A stretch of DNA of 64,000 nucleotides. Source: Mycolicibacterium stellerae. Lineage in GTDB: Bacteria > Actinomycetota > Actinomycetes > Mycobacteriales > Mycobacteriaceae. The notes beneath the pieces are model-generated. The model ran no database searches. It was not told the DNA's origin and was given only the letters and a program-made list of their open reading frames with translations. The position numbers were made by a program, and so were the translations under genes. Numbering within the stretch: position 1 is the stretch's first letter; each line of letters opens with the position of its first letter. Below are positions 18,933 through 27,141 of this stretch, piece by piece. Location: positions 1 to 64,000 of the forward strand of contig NZ_RARC01000002.1 in NCBI RefSeq assembly GCF_003719305.1, given 5' to 3'.

Positions 18933-20030
18933 TCACTCGACCGCTGGAGTCCAGCGCTTCTCGACCTGCCCGAACCGCCAAACCGCAACGGCGATCAACC
19001 ATGCGGCGACGAAGAGCCCGACGATCATGAAGCCGACGAACTCGAGGTCCGCCGATCCGATCGCGGCCACCGGACCCGACTCGACGCCGAGGCGATCGGC
19101 CACAAGGCCTGCCAGCACGATGACGCCGATGACGAGCGCGACGACCACCGACAGCACGGTCACGGTCAGGTTGTAGTAGACCTTGCGGATCGGCTGCAGG
19201 AACGCCCACCCGTATGCCCTCGACATCAAGACGCCGTCGATCGCATCGAAAAGGCTCATACCGGCGGCGAACAACACGGGCAGCACAAGGATCGCGTACC
19301 AGGGCAACGTGAACGCCGCCGTCCCAGCGGCCAGCACCAGCAGCGCCACCTGGGTGGCCGTGTCGAAGCCGAGTCCCATGAGGAGCCCGACCGGATAGAG
19401 GTGCCACGGCTTGCTCACCCGACGCATGACCCTGGCGAAAAGACGGGCAAGGAACCCACGCTGTTGGAGTTGCCGTTCCAGTTCGGCCTCATCGAAGTCA
19501 CCGCTGCGCATCCGCCGGAAGACCTTGGCGATGCCCACCGCCGCGAACAGGTTCGAAAGCCCGATCAGGATGAGGAACGTGCCCGCGACCAGGGAGCCGA
19601 CCAAGCCCAGCGTCTGCAGCAGCGGTGAACCCTCGTCCTGCACCGGACCTACGATGGCGCGCACGCCGATCGCCAACAGGAACGCCAGCCCGAACACCAC
19701 GCTGGAGTGGCCGAGCGAGAACCAGAAGCCCGCGGACACCGATCGGGTTCCCTCCCCGACCAGCTTGCGGGTGGTGTTGTCGATGACGGCGATGTGGTCG
19801 GCGTCGAACGCGTGCCGGACCCCAAGCAAGTAGGCCGTAACGCCGATTCCGACCCCGAATACTCCCGCGGACCCGAGCGTGATGTGTTGCGGTGCGACGC
19901 CGAAGATGAGTACACCCCAGCCGAAGACATGCAGCGCGAGGATGACGGCGCCCATCGAGGCGATCGTCGCCCAATCGGATCGGTCGAATCGGCTGGCAAC
20001 TGGCGGTTCGGACTCCGTGACGACGCTCAC
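18933..20030 (-). CDS. nicT: NiCoT family nickel/cobalt permease
   Basis: An eight-span secondary transporter that takes up Ni2+ and/or Co2+ across the inner membrane. The family signature RHAFDADHIAVIDN (His-x4-Asp-His) and the second motif MGLGFDTATQVALLVL are intact. 365 residues is typical. The start is GTG at 20030. The gene follows an ArsR-type regulator on the same strand, with a palindrome in the 57-base gap, so metal-responsive repression is likely. Nickel would serve urease or hydrogenases, cobalt the cobalamin genes nearby. Equivalent to Rv2856. Confidence 0.94.
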   Translation of the reverse strand: MSVVTESEPPVASRFDRSDWATIASMGAVILALHVFGWGVLIFGVAPQHITLGSAGVFGVGIGVTAYLLGVRHAFDADHIAVIDNTTRKLVGEGTRSVSAGFWFSLGHSSVVFGLAFLLAIGVRAIVGPVQDEGSPLLQTLGLVGSLVAGTFLILIGLSNLFAAVGIAKVFRRMRSGDFDEAELERQLQQRGFLARLFARVMRRVSKPWHLYPVGLLMGLGFDTATQVALLVLAAGTAAFTLPWYAILVLPVLFAAGMSLFDAIDGVLMSRAYGWAFLQPIRKVYYNLTVTVLSVVVALVIGVIVLAGLVADRLGVESGPVAAIGSADLEFVGFMIVGLFVAAWLIAVAVWRFGQVEKRWTPAVE

Positions 20031-20054
20031 CAGGCCGAGCCTAGGGCTGATTTC

Positions 20055-20083
20055 AACATCTGTCTAGATGAACAGATGTTCAT
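20055..20083 (-). promoter_or_regulatory. Palindromic ArsR-type operator upstream of nicT
   Basis: Two nested perfect inverted repeats lie between the ArsR stop and the nicT start: AACATCTGT (20055-20063) with ACAGATGTT (20072-20080), and ATGAACA-GA-TGTTCAT at 20068-20083. ATGAACA/TGTTCAT half-sites resemble those bound by SmtB/ArsR metal sensors. The likely binder is the ArsR protein encoded just upstream. Confidence 0.7.
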
Positions 20084-20086
20084 GTG

Positions 20087-20431
20087 TCAGTCGTGTGCTT
20101 GTTCGGCGTGCTGGGCACCGATTCGGTGCAACAGTTCGTGGACGATCTCGTCCTCGAGCCGATAGCTGACCTCCCGGCCGACGCGGGTGGAACTCACCCA
20201 GCCCTGCTGCCGAAGCACCCGAAGCGCTTGGGAGACCGCGTTTTCGGAGCGCCCCAGCGCCGCGGCCAAATCGCCGACACAGATCCCGGGTGCCCGGTGC
20301 AGGCACAGCAGGATCTCCAGCCGGTTGGGATCGGACAGCAGGTCGAAGCGCAAGGTCCAGCCCGCGGTGTCGACGTCGGCCAGCGCCGATGACGCACGCT
20401 CCACCAGCACCTGCTTCACGGGCTTGTCCAC
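20087..20431 (-). CDS. ArsR-family metalloregulator
   Basis: A winged-helix repressor of about 114 residues. LSDPNRLEILLCLHRAPG, VGDLAAALGRSENAVSQALR (recognition helix) and SSTRVGREVSYRLED (wing) are the ArsR core. The last helix, VHELLHRIGAQHAEQAH, is rich in His and Glu at the position where NmtR/SmtB-type sensors bind Ni, Co or Zn. GTG at 20431 is chosen because the longer frame runs through an inverted repeat; ribosome-binding evidence is poor, so the start is uncertain. It lies directly upstream of nicT with an operator between, which supports nickel or cobalt sensing. Confidence 0.88.
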   Translation of the reverse strand: MDKPVKQVLVERASSALADVDTAGWTLRFDLLSDPNRLEILLCLHRAPGICVGDLAAALGRSENAVSQALRVLRQQGWVSSTRVGREVSYRLEDEIVHELLHRIGAQHAEQAHD

Positions 20432-20440
20432 TGGTGACAA

Positions 20441-20477
20441 TGTAATCCAGCCGCAGGTAACCAGCGGCTGGATCACA
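20441..20477. terminator. 14-bp inverted repeat after the methyltransferase gene
   Basis: Arms 20441-20454 and 20464-20477 pair with one mismatch around a 9-base loop; the inner ten bases (ATCCAGCCGC) are perfect. It lies between the methyltransferase stop and the ArsR start, both on the minus strand, so it could terminate the methyltransferase transcript or act as an operator for the ArsR gene. No U tract is present. Confidence 0.55.
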
Positions 20478-20491
20478 GCGGTTGCTCGGGC

Positions 20492-21331
20492 TTACCCGGC
20501 GCTCTTCGTGCCGGTGACCAGAAGATATTCCGCGTGATAGGCGGTTTTACCCGGCTCTGCCGCTTTGTTCCACGCGGTGACGAATGCGAGGAAATCGCGG
20601 TCCAGGTCCGCCACCCGTTCTGGCTTGTCGGCGTTGAACTTGTACGCCGAGATCGTCGGGCCGTAGTTGCGCTTCCAGTACTCCCGGAACTCGAGCGGGC
20701 TCGGGCTGTGGTCGATGACGATCTCCTGGCGGCGCAGCTCGAGATTGGCCACCCGGTCGCCGAACAGCTCGCGCACATGGTCCTCATCGCCCCACAGCGG
20801 CGCCGGGCTGGCGCCGGGCAGTGGTGGCGGCGCGTAGGGCTTCATCGTCTTGAACAGGTTGCCGATGAAGCCCTGCGGCGTCCAGTTGATCAAGCCGATT
20901 CGTCCACCGGGACGGCACACCCGGATCAATTCGTCTGCGGCTGCCTGATGATGAGGCGCGAACATCACACCCACAGTGGACATCACGACGTCGTAGCTGT
21001 CATCGGCGAACGGCAGGGCCTCTGCATCGGCCTCCACCCACTCCAGGTCGACACCGCGCGCCGCGGCGATGCGGCGGCCCGCGTCGAAGAGCTCGGGGGT
21101 GAGGTCGCTCGCGGTGACGATGGCACCCGCCTCGGCGGCCGGGATGGCGGCGTTGCCCGAACCGGCCGCGATGTCGAGGACACGGTCGCCTGCCTGAATT
21201 CCGCATGCCCGGACGATCTCGGGGCCGAAGTCATCGATCAGCTCGGCCGCGACGGCCGGATAGTTTCCCGACGCCCACAGGGCACGGTGCTTCGCCTTGA
21301 GTTCACGGTCGGCGTCAGCGGTGGTGGTCAT
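20492..21331 (-). CDS. SAM-dependent methyltransferase (class I)
   Basis: A 279-residue methyltransferase with motif I VLDIAAGSGNAAIPAAEAG, motif II-like EADAEALPFADDSYDVV and the post-motif RVCRPGGRIGLINW. ATG at 21331 has a clear AAGGAG eight bases upstream; the longer frame is not needed. Aromatic residues in the C-terminal half (FREYWKRNYGPTISAYKFN) suggest a small-molecule or lipid substrate, but none can be named. It stands alone, with a hairpin downstream and a 72-base gap from the AfsR-like gene. Confidence 0.87.
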   Translation of the reverse strand: MTTTADADRELKAKHRALWASGNYPAVAAELIDDFGPEIVRACGIQAGDRVLDIAAGSGNAAIPAAEAGAIVTASDLTPELFDAGRRIAAARGVDLEWVEADAEALPFADDSYDVVMSTVGVMFAPHHQAAADELIRVCRPGGRIGLINWTPQGFIGNLFKTMKPYAPPPLPGASPAPLWGDEDHVRELFGDRVANLELRRQEIVIDHSPSPLEFREYWKRNYGPTISAYKFNADKPERVADLDRDFLAFVTAWNKAAEPGKTAYHAEYLLVTGTKSAG

Positions 21332-21400
21332 TGCAGGTGCTCCTTCAAGTCGGTGACTGACGCTCAAACGATGGGCCCACCGAGTTGAGTAACCCTTGTC

Positions 21401-21421
21401 CGATTATGAAATCCGCTGCTC
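21401..21421. repeat. 21-bp inverted repeat, left copy
   Basis: This 21-base block overlaps the last codons and TAA stop of the AfsR-like gene. Its reverse complement recurs at 24296-24316, beyond the 5' end of the same gene, with one mismatch. The two copies bracket the gene exactly. Confidence 0.88.
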
Positions 21422-24277
21422 AAGGGCCTGCCGGGCGAGCGCAACCGCTTCGGGCCCTGACAGGGTGTGGCCCTGGTCGGCTCCACCGCCGGCGCGTTGG
21501 CTGTCGGTGAGCGGGGAACCCTTGCCTTCGGCAACGAGCGCCCGATGCAGCGCGGCCGCCTCGCGGTGGGCGCCGACCCTCGCGAGAAACCGCGTCACAT
21601 AGCGCAGGTTGAGCCACTGCTGGCTCCAGTCTCCGACTCGATCCCAATGGTCGATGACACCGATGAGGGCATCGGCCGCCGATGCGGTTTCGCCGTGCAC
21701 GGCGCGGGTGGCCGCGGCCTCCATGAGCGCGATGCCATGCCACCAGAAGTTCTGCACCGAGGCGGCAAGGTCGGCCGCCTCATCGAACAGGACCAGCGCC
21801 CGTTCGGGCTCCGATTTCTTGCACACAAGGCCGAGCGCGTACCGCGCCATCGACCGAGCGGTGGGGTTGGCCGTCCGATCGGAAACCGCGACGGCCTCCT
21901 CCGCGGCGGCTACCCCGTCTTCGGGCACCCGCAGCGCGGCGTGACATATCGCCACGTAGAACAGCGTCCAGACGAGCCGGATCGGGTCGTCGTCGTCGCG
22001 GGCGCGCGCCATCTCCGCGTCGTAATACGTCAGCGCCGCATCCGCATCACCCTCGTACAGAGCCAGGTCTGCAAGTACGTCACCCGGGTACGCGACGCGG
22101 CCGCTGCCGCGGCCGGGGACACGCCCGTGCGCCGAACGCGCCAACCGGCGCGCCCGCTCGAACTGACCCTTGTTCCACGCCCCCCTTGCGGCGAACCCGA
22201 CGGTGGCCGCGTAGAGCGGGTGGTCGGGTTCGGCCCGTTCGACCGTCCGCTCCGCCCAACCCGACGCCTCGTAACCGATTCGCAGATGCACGAATTCGGA
22301 CAACGAGCTGACCAGTCGAAGCGCGGTCCCGACGTCGCCGTCGGCGATGACATGCTCGAATGCGACGCGCAGGTTGTCGTAATCGGGCAGCATCCGCTGG
22401 ACCCAGGCACCCTCTTCTTGGCCGTGCATGCCGATCGCGGCACGCTCGGCGAGGTCTGTGTAGTACCCCGCATGCCGCGATGCCAGTTCATCGGCTATGC
22501 CGCTCTCCCGCAGCCGATCACGCCCGTATGCACGCAGCGTCTCCAGTAGGAAGTATCGCGATCCGGCGGGGCCGGTGCGCATCTTGACCATCGATTTGTC
22601 GAGGAGTCCCGTCACCACTTCCAGGGTGTCGTCATCCGTTTCGCCGTCCGCGCCGCAGACGCTGTGCGCTGCCTCGAGATCGAAGCCGCCAGCGAAAACC
22701 GACAGCCGGATGAACATCGCCTGCTCGGCTTCGGTGAGCAGGCGGTACGACCAGTCGATCGTTGCGATGAGGCTCTGCTGCCTTGGCAGCGCGTCCCGAG
22801 CGCCGCCGCTGAGCAGTCGCAGCCGATCAAGTCGTCGTGCGACGTCGAGGCTGCTCATCGCCCGCATGCGGGCGGCGGCGAGTTCGATCGCCAACGGCAG
22901 GCCGTCGAGCCGTCGGCAGATCTCGGCGACCGCGCCGACGGGCTCACGGTCGAGGTCGAAATCAGGCCTGCCGGCCTTGGCCCGCTCGGCGAACAGCTCC
23001 GTGGCGTCCTCGACCGGCAACGCAGGAACCGGCAGGATCCGCTCGCCCTCCACACCGAGCGCTTCCCGACTTGTCGCCAGCACCACGACATCCGGACAGT
23101 GTCGAACGATCTGGTCGACGAGTCGCGCCGCTGCCGGTAGCACGTGCTCGCAGTTGTCCACGAGCAACAACATCTTGTGTATCCGGAGGAACTCGATCAC
23201 CGTCGCCTCGATGCCGAGGCCGTGCTGCTGCTGCAGCCTCAGCACCGCGGCGACTGCGTGACCGACGGCCGAACCGTCGTCGAGCGGTGCGAGTTCGCAG
23301 AAGCATGCGCCGTCGTCGAACCGGCCCTCCATTCGGCTCGCCACCTCGAGGGCCAGCCGTGTCTTTCCGACACCTCCGACACCGGTCAGCGTCACAAGGG
23401 GGTTGTCACCGAGAGCGGCAGTGACGCTTGCGATGTCGCCCTCGCGCGCGACGAAACTCGTGATGCGCCGCGGCACCCCGATGCGCGGCCGAGTGGTGAC
23501 CGAGACGCGAGGCGCGGGTGGCCAAACCTGATGTCCGGGATCGCCATCGAGGATCTGCTGGTGTACCTGACGCAGGGCGGGCCCCGGATCGGTGCCCAGC
23601 TCCTCGACGAGTCGTTCGCGCATGGCACGAAAGGTCTCGAGTGCGTCGGCCTGTCGGCCACAACGGAATTGGGCGAGCATCAGCTGCCCGGCCAGTCGTT
23701 CGTCGAGAGGATGATCGGCAGCCATCGCCGCGAGTTGCGCCAACAACTCCCCGTGTCGGCCGACTCGCAGGCCCGAGTCGTTGCGGTCGAAGATCACCGC
23801 GAGGTGCTCGGCCTCCAGCGCGGTCCGAACGTCGTTCACCCACGGGGTATCGAGCGACGCGAACGGAACGCCACGCCACATCGCCAGCGCCTTCTCGAAC
23901 AGACCGTCGGCGTCGGCGGGATCCGTCGCGGCGCGCGCCTTGACGGTCAGCTCGCGGAAACAGTGCAGGTCGATCGACGACGGATCGGCGGTCAGCACAT
24001 AACCGCCGGACTGCCGTGCGATCTGCACGCCGTGTTGCGCAATCACCTGCCGAAGCCGGGACAGATAGCCGGCAAGCGAATTTCGGGCGCGGTGCGGCAG
24101 CTCGTCGGACCAAACACGCTCGATCAGCTGGTCGGTCGGAACGGGTCGATTCACGTCGACGAGCAGAGCCAACAGAACACAGCGCTGACGGGCGGGGCCG
24201 ATGTCGAGCCGTTGCCCATCGGCCCGCGCCTCCACGTCGCCGAGTATCCGGAACTCCACCGCCACGTCTACCAGCAT
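21404..24277 (-). CDS. AfsR/SARP-type STAND transcriptional regulator
   Basis: A 957-residue multidomain regulator. Residues 8-100 form an OmpR-like winged helix (ILGDVEARADGQRLDIGPAR) and 101-250 a bacterial transcriptional activation domain. An NB-ARC-type STAND ATPase has its P-loop TGVGGVGKTRLAL at about 298-310 and Walker B MLLLVDNCEHVLPAA. The C-terminal half has TPR-like helices. AfsR-like proteins activate secondary metabolism or stress genes once nucleotide switching is triggered; the target here is unknown. ATG at 24277 is used, though GTG codons just inside are possible. The gene is bracketed by 21-bp inverted repeats, one overlapping its stop codon. Confidence 0.92.
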   Translation of the reverse strand: MLVDVAVEFRILGDVEARADGQRLDIGPARQRCVLLALLVDVNRPVPTDQLIERVWSDELPHRARNSLAGYLSRLRQVIAQHGVQIARQSGGYVLTADPSSIDLHCFRELTVKARAATDPADADGLFEKALAMWRGVPFASLDTPWVNDVRTALEAEHLAVIFDRNDSGLRVGRHGELLAQLAAMAADHPLDERLAGQLMLAQFRCGRQADALETFRAMRERLVEELGTDPGPALRQVHQQILDGDPGHQVWPPAPRVSVTTRPRIGVPRRITSFVAREGDIASVTAALGDNPLVTLTGVGGVGKTRLALEVASRMEGRFDDGACFCELAPLDDGSAVGHAVAAVLRLQQQHGLGIEATVIEFLRIHKMLLLVDNCEHVLPAAARLVDQIVRHCPDVVVLATSREALGVEGERILPVPALPVEDATELFAERAKAGRPDFDLDREPVGAVAEICRRLDGLPLAIELAAARMRAMSSLDVARRLDRLRLLSGGARDALPRQQSLIATIDWSYRLLTEAEQAMFIRLSVFAGGFDLEAAHSVCGADGETDDDTLEVVTGLLDKSMVKMRTGPAGSRYFLLETLRAYGRDRLRESGIADELASRHAGYYTDLAERAAIGMHGQEEGAWVQRMLPDYDNLRVAFEHVIADGDVGTALRLVSSLSEFVHLRIGYEASGWAERTVERAEPDHPLYAATVGFAARGAWNKGQFERARRLARSAHGRVPGRGSGRVAYPGDVLADLALYEGDADAALTYYDAEMARARDDDDPIRLVWTLFYVAICHAALRVPEDGVAAAEEAVAVSDRTANPTARSMARYALGLVCKKSEPERALVLFDEAADLAASVQNFWWHGIALMEAAATRAVHGETASAADALIGVIDHWDRVGDWSQQWLNLRYVTRFLARVGAHREAAALHRALVAEGKGSPLTDSQRAGGGADQGHTLSGPEAVALARQALEQRIS

Positions 24278-24295
24278 GGCTGGTTCGAGCCGTCT

Positions 24296-24316
24296 GAACA
24301 GCGGATTTCATAATCG
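24296..24316. repeat. 21-bp inverted repeat, right copy
   Basis: Reverse complement of the block at 21401-21421 with 20 of 21 bases identical. It lies in the short gap between the AfsR-like start and the stop of the secreted protein gene. Read on the plus strand it would encode EQRIS followed by a stop, the same C-terminus as the AfsR-like protein. Confidence 0.88.
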
Positions 24317-24324
24317 CGACGGTC

Positions 24325-24345
24325 GTGCTGCTCTAAGAGCAGCAC
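24325..24345. terminator. Tight hairpin straddling a stop codon
   Basis: GTGCTGCTC at 24325-24333 pairs perfectly with 24337-24345 around a 3-base loop. The stem spans the TAG stop of the secreted CDGCC protein gene, so the end of that coding region is part of the hairpin. It probably terminates the two-gene secreted-protein transcript. Confidence 0.6.
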
Positions 24346-24908
24346 CCGTCGCAGACTCCGTTCGCGGAGAACTCTTTCGTGATCTGCTGGCTGATTTGAG
24401 TTCTCGAACCGCCATCTGCGTCGATGAACTTCGCGGCCGCGTAGATCTCGTCGTGCTCCTCCGGCATCCAGTCGAATTGGCTGTTGTCCTCGTTGAGTGA
24501 ATAGGCGGGAACCAGGAATTCGCGTTGGTACTCCAGGCCTGCAGGCCCGGCGCGAAGAAACCCGGCGCTATCGGTTTGCGCGTGCGGGACGTTGAGGTAG
24601 ACAAGGCTTTCGTCGCCTTCATGACCGTTGCCGTCGTCGGCCTGCAGGTAGTACACCATCCCGCCCGGCTTGGCCGGGTTGTCGTCGATGTGGACGAGGT
24701 ACCCGACGGCATCTGCTTGCGCCATCGGGAACACACCCCTGACCGTCGTCCGGTAGTAGCCCGGCTTTCCGAAGTCCGGGCACAGGAAGACTGTGGCGCC
24801 GCTCGGTTTGGGTGCCGCCGCCGCCACGGTGAGGCCGGTCGTCAACCCGAAAGCGGTTCCGGCCACGGCGGCGCCGGCCAGCGCTGTCGAAAGTTTCTTC
24901 GTGTTCAT
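24333..24908 (-). CDS. Secreted acidic protein with C-terminal CDGCC tail, paralogue A
   Basis: A 191-residue protein starting at ATG 24908 behind AGGAAA. A classic Sec signal peptide (MNTKKLSTALAGAAVAGTAF...) ends near AAAAP, giving a mature acidic protein of about 160 residues. One Cys lies near the mature N-terminus (FLCPDFGKPGYYR) and three are in the final residues, NGVCDGCCS. No known domain is recognised. It is clearly paralogous to the next gene upstream: both share QADAxGYLxH, GLxYxRE and the CDGCC end. The two genes are 34 bases apart on one strand and probably co-transcribed. Confidence 0.83.
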   Translation of the reverse strand: MNTKKLSTALAGAAVAGTAFGLTTGLTVAAAAPKPSGATVFLCPDFGKPGYYRTTVRGVFPMAQADAVGYLVHIDDNPAKPGGMVYYLQADDGNGHEGDESLVYLNVPHAQTDSAGFLRAGPAGLEYQREFLVPAYSLNEDNSQFDWMPEEHDEIYAAAKFIDADGGSRTQISQQITKEFSANGVCDGCCS

Positions 24909-24942
24909 TGGATTTCCTGTCTTGATGTCGTTCGCGGTCTGG

Positions 24943-25509
24943 TTAGTGGCAGCAGCCGTCGCAGATTCCGGAGACCTCGAAGTTGCGGGTGATCGACTGG
25001 GTGACTGCGGGCCTTGTGCCGCCGTCGCCGTCTTTGAAGGTGACGACGGCATAGACCTCGTCGGTGTCGTCGTCGGACAGCGGCTGCTTGTAGTCCTCGT
25101 TGAAATTCGGCCGCGGAACGGCCATTTCGCGGCGGTACGCGAGCCCGCCAGGGTCGGCCTGCAGATAACCCTCACTGGTCGTCGCCGTCGCCGGGTAGAA
25201 GCCATAGCCGATATTGCGGTCGTTATTGCCCTCGTCGTCGGCCTTGAGCTCGACAATCAAGCCACCGGGCTGGTTGCCGTCGTTCATGTGGATGAGATAC
25301 CCGGCAGCGTCGGCCTGCTGCATCGGGTAGACGCCCTTCACGCTGATCCGGTAACTGCTGGGGTTGCCGACGTCCTGACAGATGTAGAGCATCGCGCCGT
25401 CGGTTTGGGTGGGCGCGGCCGCGGCCAAGCCGACGCCGACGGTCATCCCGAGTGCGGTGCCGACGACGGCGGCACCCCCGAGCTTCGTCGCCAACTTTTT
25501 CGTGTTCAT
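24943..25509 (-). CDS. Secreted acidic protein with C-terminal CDGCC tail, paralogue B
   Basis: A 188-residue protein starting at ATG 25509 behind AAGGA. The Sec signal MNTKKLATKLGGAAVVGTAL ends near AAAAP. The mature protein has the paired pattern YICQDVGNPSSYR near its start, VKGVYPMQQADAAGYLIHM, GGLAYRREMAVPRPNFNEDY, and the tail SGICDGCCH. Both proteins end in Cys-x-x-Cys-Cys plus one residue, a layout suggesting metal binding, disulfide tethering or covalent attachment. No function is known to me. An upstream in-frame extension is not used because the signal peptide and ribosome-binding site fix this start. Confidence 0.83.
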   Translation of the reverse strand: MNTKKLATKLGGAAVVGTALGMTVGVGLAAAAPTQTDGAMLYICQDVGNPSSYRISVKGVYPMQQADAAGYLIHMNDGNQPGGLIVELKADDEGNNDRNIGYGFYPATATTSEGYLQADPGGLAYRREMAVPRPNFNEDYKQPLSDDDTDEVYAVVTFKDGDGGTRPAVTQSITRNFEVSGICDGCCH

Positions 25510-25642
25510 AGGAGTCCTTTTCTCGGTGTCGCGAAACGGGGTGTTCCGCGGTTGCGAGATCAGATTCGACGAACAACGCGCCGCAGCCATCGGGAGGACT
25601 TCCCTATGTTTGGCCGGGGACGGCCTCGCGCGCTCTAGGTAT

Positions 25643-26365
25643 TCAGTCCAGGAAGCCGTGCAGAAGCGCTTCCGAGCCTGCGACGTGCGCCAGCATCGTG
25701 GCGGCGGCACCGTCGCAATCGCCTGCCAGGATCGCCATAGTGATCGCCTCGTGCTGCTCGTCGGAATGCGCGATGTTGCGCGCCAACAGCGGGATCTGGT
25801 CGAGCAGCCCGTTGACGCGCATCCGGTTCTCGGCCACCAGGGTCACCAGCGACGGCGACCCGGCCGCCTCGGCGACGGCCAGATGAAAACGCGAGTCCAA
25901 CCGCCGGTAGTCGGCTGCAGGCGCCCCCCGCACGTCCGTCATCCGAGCCCACAGAACCTCACGCTCGGCGGCGGTCAGTGTTCGACTTGCCGCCATTCTC
26001 GCCGCACCCACCTCGAGCACTTCCCGCAGCCGCAACGCGTCGTCGATGTCTGCGCGGGTCACGCGAGAGGTGTCGCCGGTGTGTGTCGGAAGCGGCTCGG
26101 CCAGGAACGTGCCGCCGTAACGGCCGCGCCGCGATACCAGGTAGCCGGCGTCGGACAGCGATTTGATCGCTTCGCGCACCGTGTCGCGGCTGACGCCGAG
26201 CCGGGTCGCCAATTCGCGTTCGGGCGGCAACGACTCACCCGGTTGCAGGACCCCGAGCCGGATCGTCTGCAACAGCCGACCGACGGTGTCCTCGAAGGCA
26301 TTCCCCGGCCGCACCGGGCGAAGCAGTGCTTCGCCTGCGAGCGGAACGTCCGGGGTGGCCGACAT
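25643..26365 (-). CDS. FadR-subfamily GntR regulator
   Basis: A 240-residue repressor with an N-terminal winged helix, GESLPPERELATRLGVSRDTVREAIKSL, and a C-terminal FCD ligand-binding domain (VLEVGAARMAASRTL; DSRFHLAVAEAAGSPSLVTL; HSDEQHEAI). The His/Asp/Asn residues there normally bind a metal and a carboxylate ligand. It starts two bases after the SDR stop, making it the last gene of the glnA4-GATase-aldC-SDR operon. A TTGTCAGACAA palindrome of FadR type between the two permease genes at 36.6 kb is a good candidate target. The ligand may be an acid made by the pathway. Confidence 0.91.
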   Translation of the reverse strand: MSATPDVPLAGEALLRPVRPGNAFEDTVGRLLQTIRLGVLQPGESLPPERELATRLGVSRDTVREAIKSLSDAGYLVSRRGRYGGTFLAEPLPTHTGDTSRVTRADIDDALRLREVLEVGAARMAASRTLTAAEREVLWARMTDVRGAPAADYRRLDSRFHLAVAEAAGSPSLVTLVAENRMRVNGLLDQIPLLARNIAHSDEQHEAITMAILAGDCDGAAATMLAHVAGSEALLHGFLD

Positions 26366-26367
26366 GA

Positions 26368-27141
26368 CTAGAGCGGAGTCACGTAGGCCGAGCTGATGCC
26401 GCCGTCCACCAGGAAGGTGGAACCGGTGATGAACGATGCATCGTCGCTGGCGAGAAACGCCACCGCGGCGGCCAATTCGTCCGGCTCGGCGAACCTACCC
26501 ATGGGGACGTGTACGAGCCTGCGTGCGGCCCGCTCGGGATCCTTGGCGAAAAGCTCCTGTAGCAGAGGCGTATTCACGGGGCCGGGGCACAGCGCATTGA
26601 CCCGGATGCCCTGCCGCGCGAACTGCACACCGAGCTCACGTGACATCGCCAGCACACCTCCCTTCGACGCGGTGTAGCTGATCTGCGAGGTCGCCGAACC
26701 CATCACCGCGACGAACGACGCTGTGTTGATGATGGAGCCCTTCTGCTGCGGGACCATGTGCCGCAGCGCGGCCTTACAGCACAGGTACACCGACTTCAGG
26801 TTGATGTCCTGCACCCGCTGCCATGCATCGAGTTCGGTGTTCTCGATCAGATCATCCTCGGGCGGCGAGATGCCCGCGTTGTTGAATGCGATATCCACCG
26901 ACCCGTATGTCTTTGCGGCGGTGTCGAACAGCGCATCGACCGCAACCTGGTCGGAGACGTCGACGGGGACGAACAAGCCCTCGAGTTCGTTGGCTACATC
27001 CTTGCCGGTGGCAGGGTCGATATCCCCGATGACGATCGTGGCGCCCTCGGACCGCATCCGCTTGGCGGTCGCCAACCCGATGCCGCTGGCGCCGCCGGTG
27101 ATGACGGCGACCTTGTCCGCCAGTCGCTGGGTAAGGTCCAC
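26368..27141 (-). CDS. SDR-family oxidoreductase of the glnA4 locus
   Basis: A 257-residue classical short-chain dehydrogenase. The NAD(P)-binding GGASGIGLA is at residues 16-24, NNAGIS follows, and the catalytic SYTASKGGVLA (Tyr-x3-Lys) is intact with Ser upstream in NTASFVAVMGS. The last residues (VDGGISSAYVTPL) are typical. GTG at 27141 overlaps the aldC stop as TAGTG. It is the equivalent of Rv2857c. In this context it could oxidise the alcohol of a gamma-glutamyl amino alcohol to an aldehyde for AldC; that assignment is inference. Confidence 0.92.
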   Translation of the reverse strand: MDLTQRLADKVAVITGGASGIGLATAKRMRSEGATIVIGDIDPATGKDVANELEGLFVPVDVSDQVAVDALFDTAAKTYGSVDIAFNNAGISPPEDDLIENTELDAWQRVQDINLKSVYLCCKAALRHMVPQQKGSIINTASFVAVMGSATSQISYTASKGGVLAMSRELGVQFARQGIRVNALCPGPVNTPLLQELFAKDPERAARRLVHVPMGRFAEPDELAAAVAFLASDDASFITGSTFLVDGGISSAYVTPL

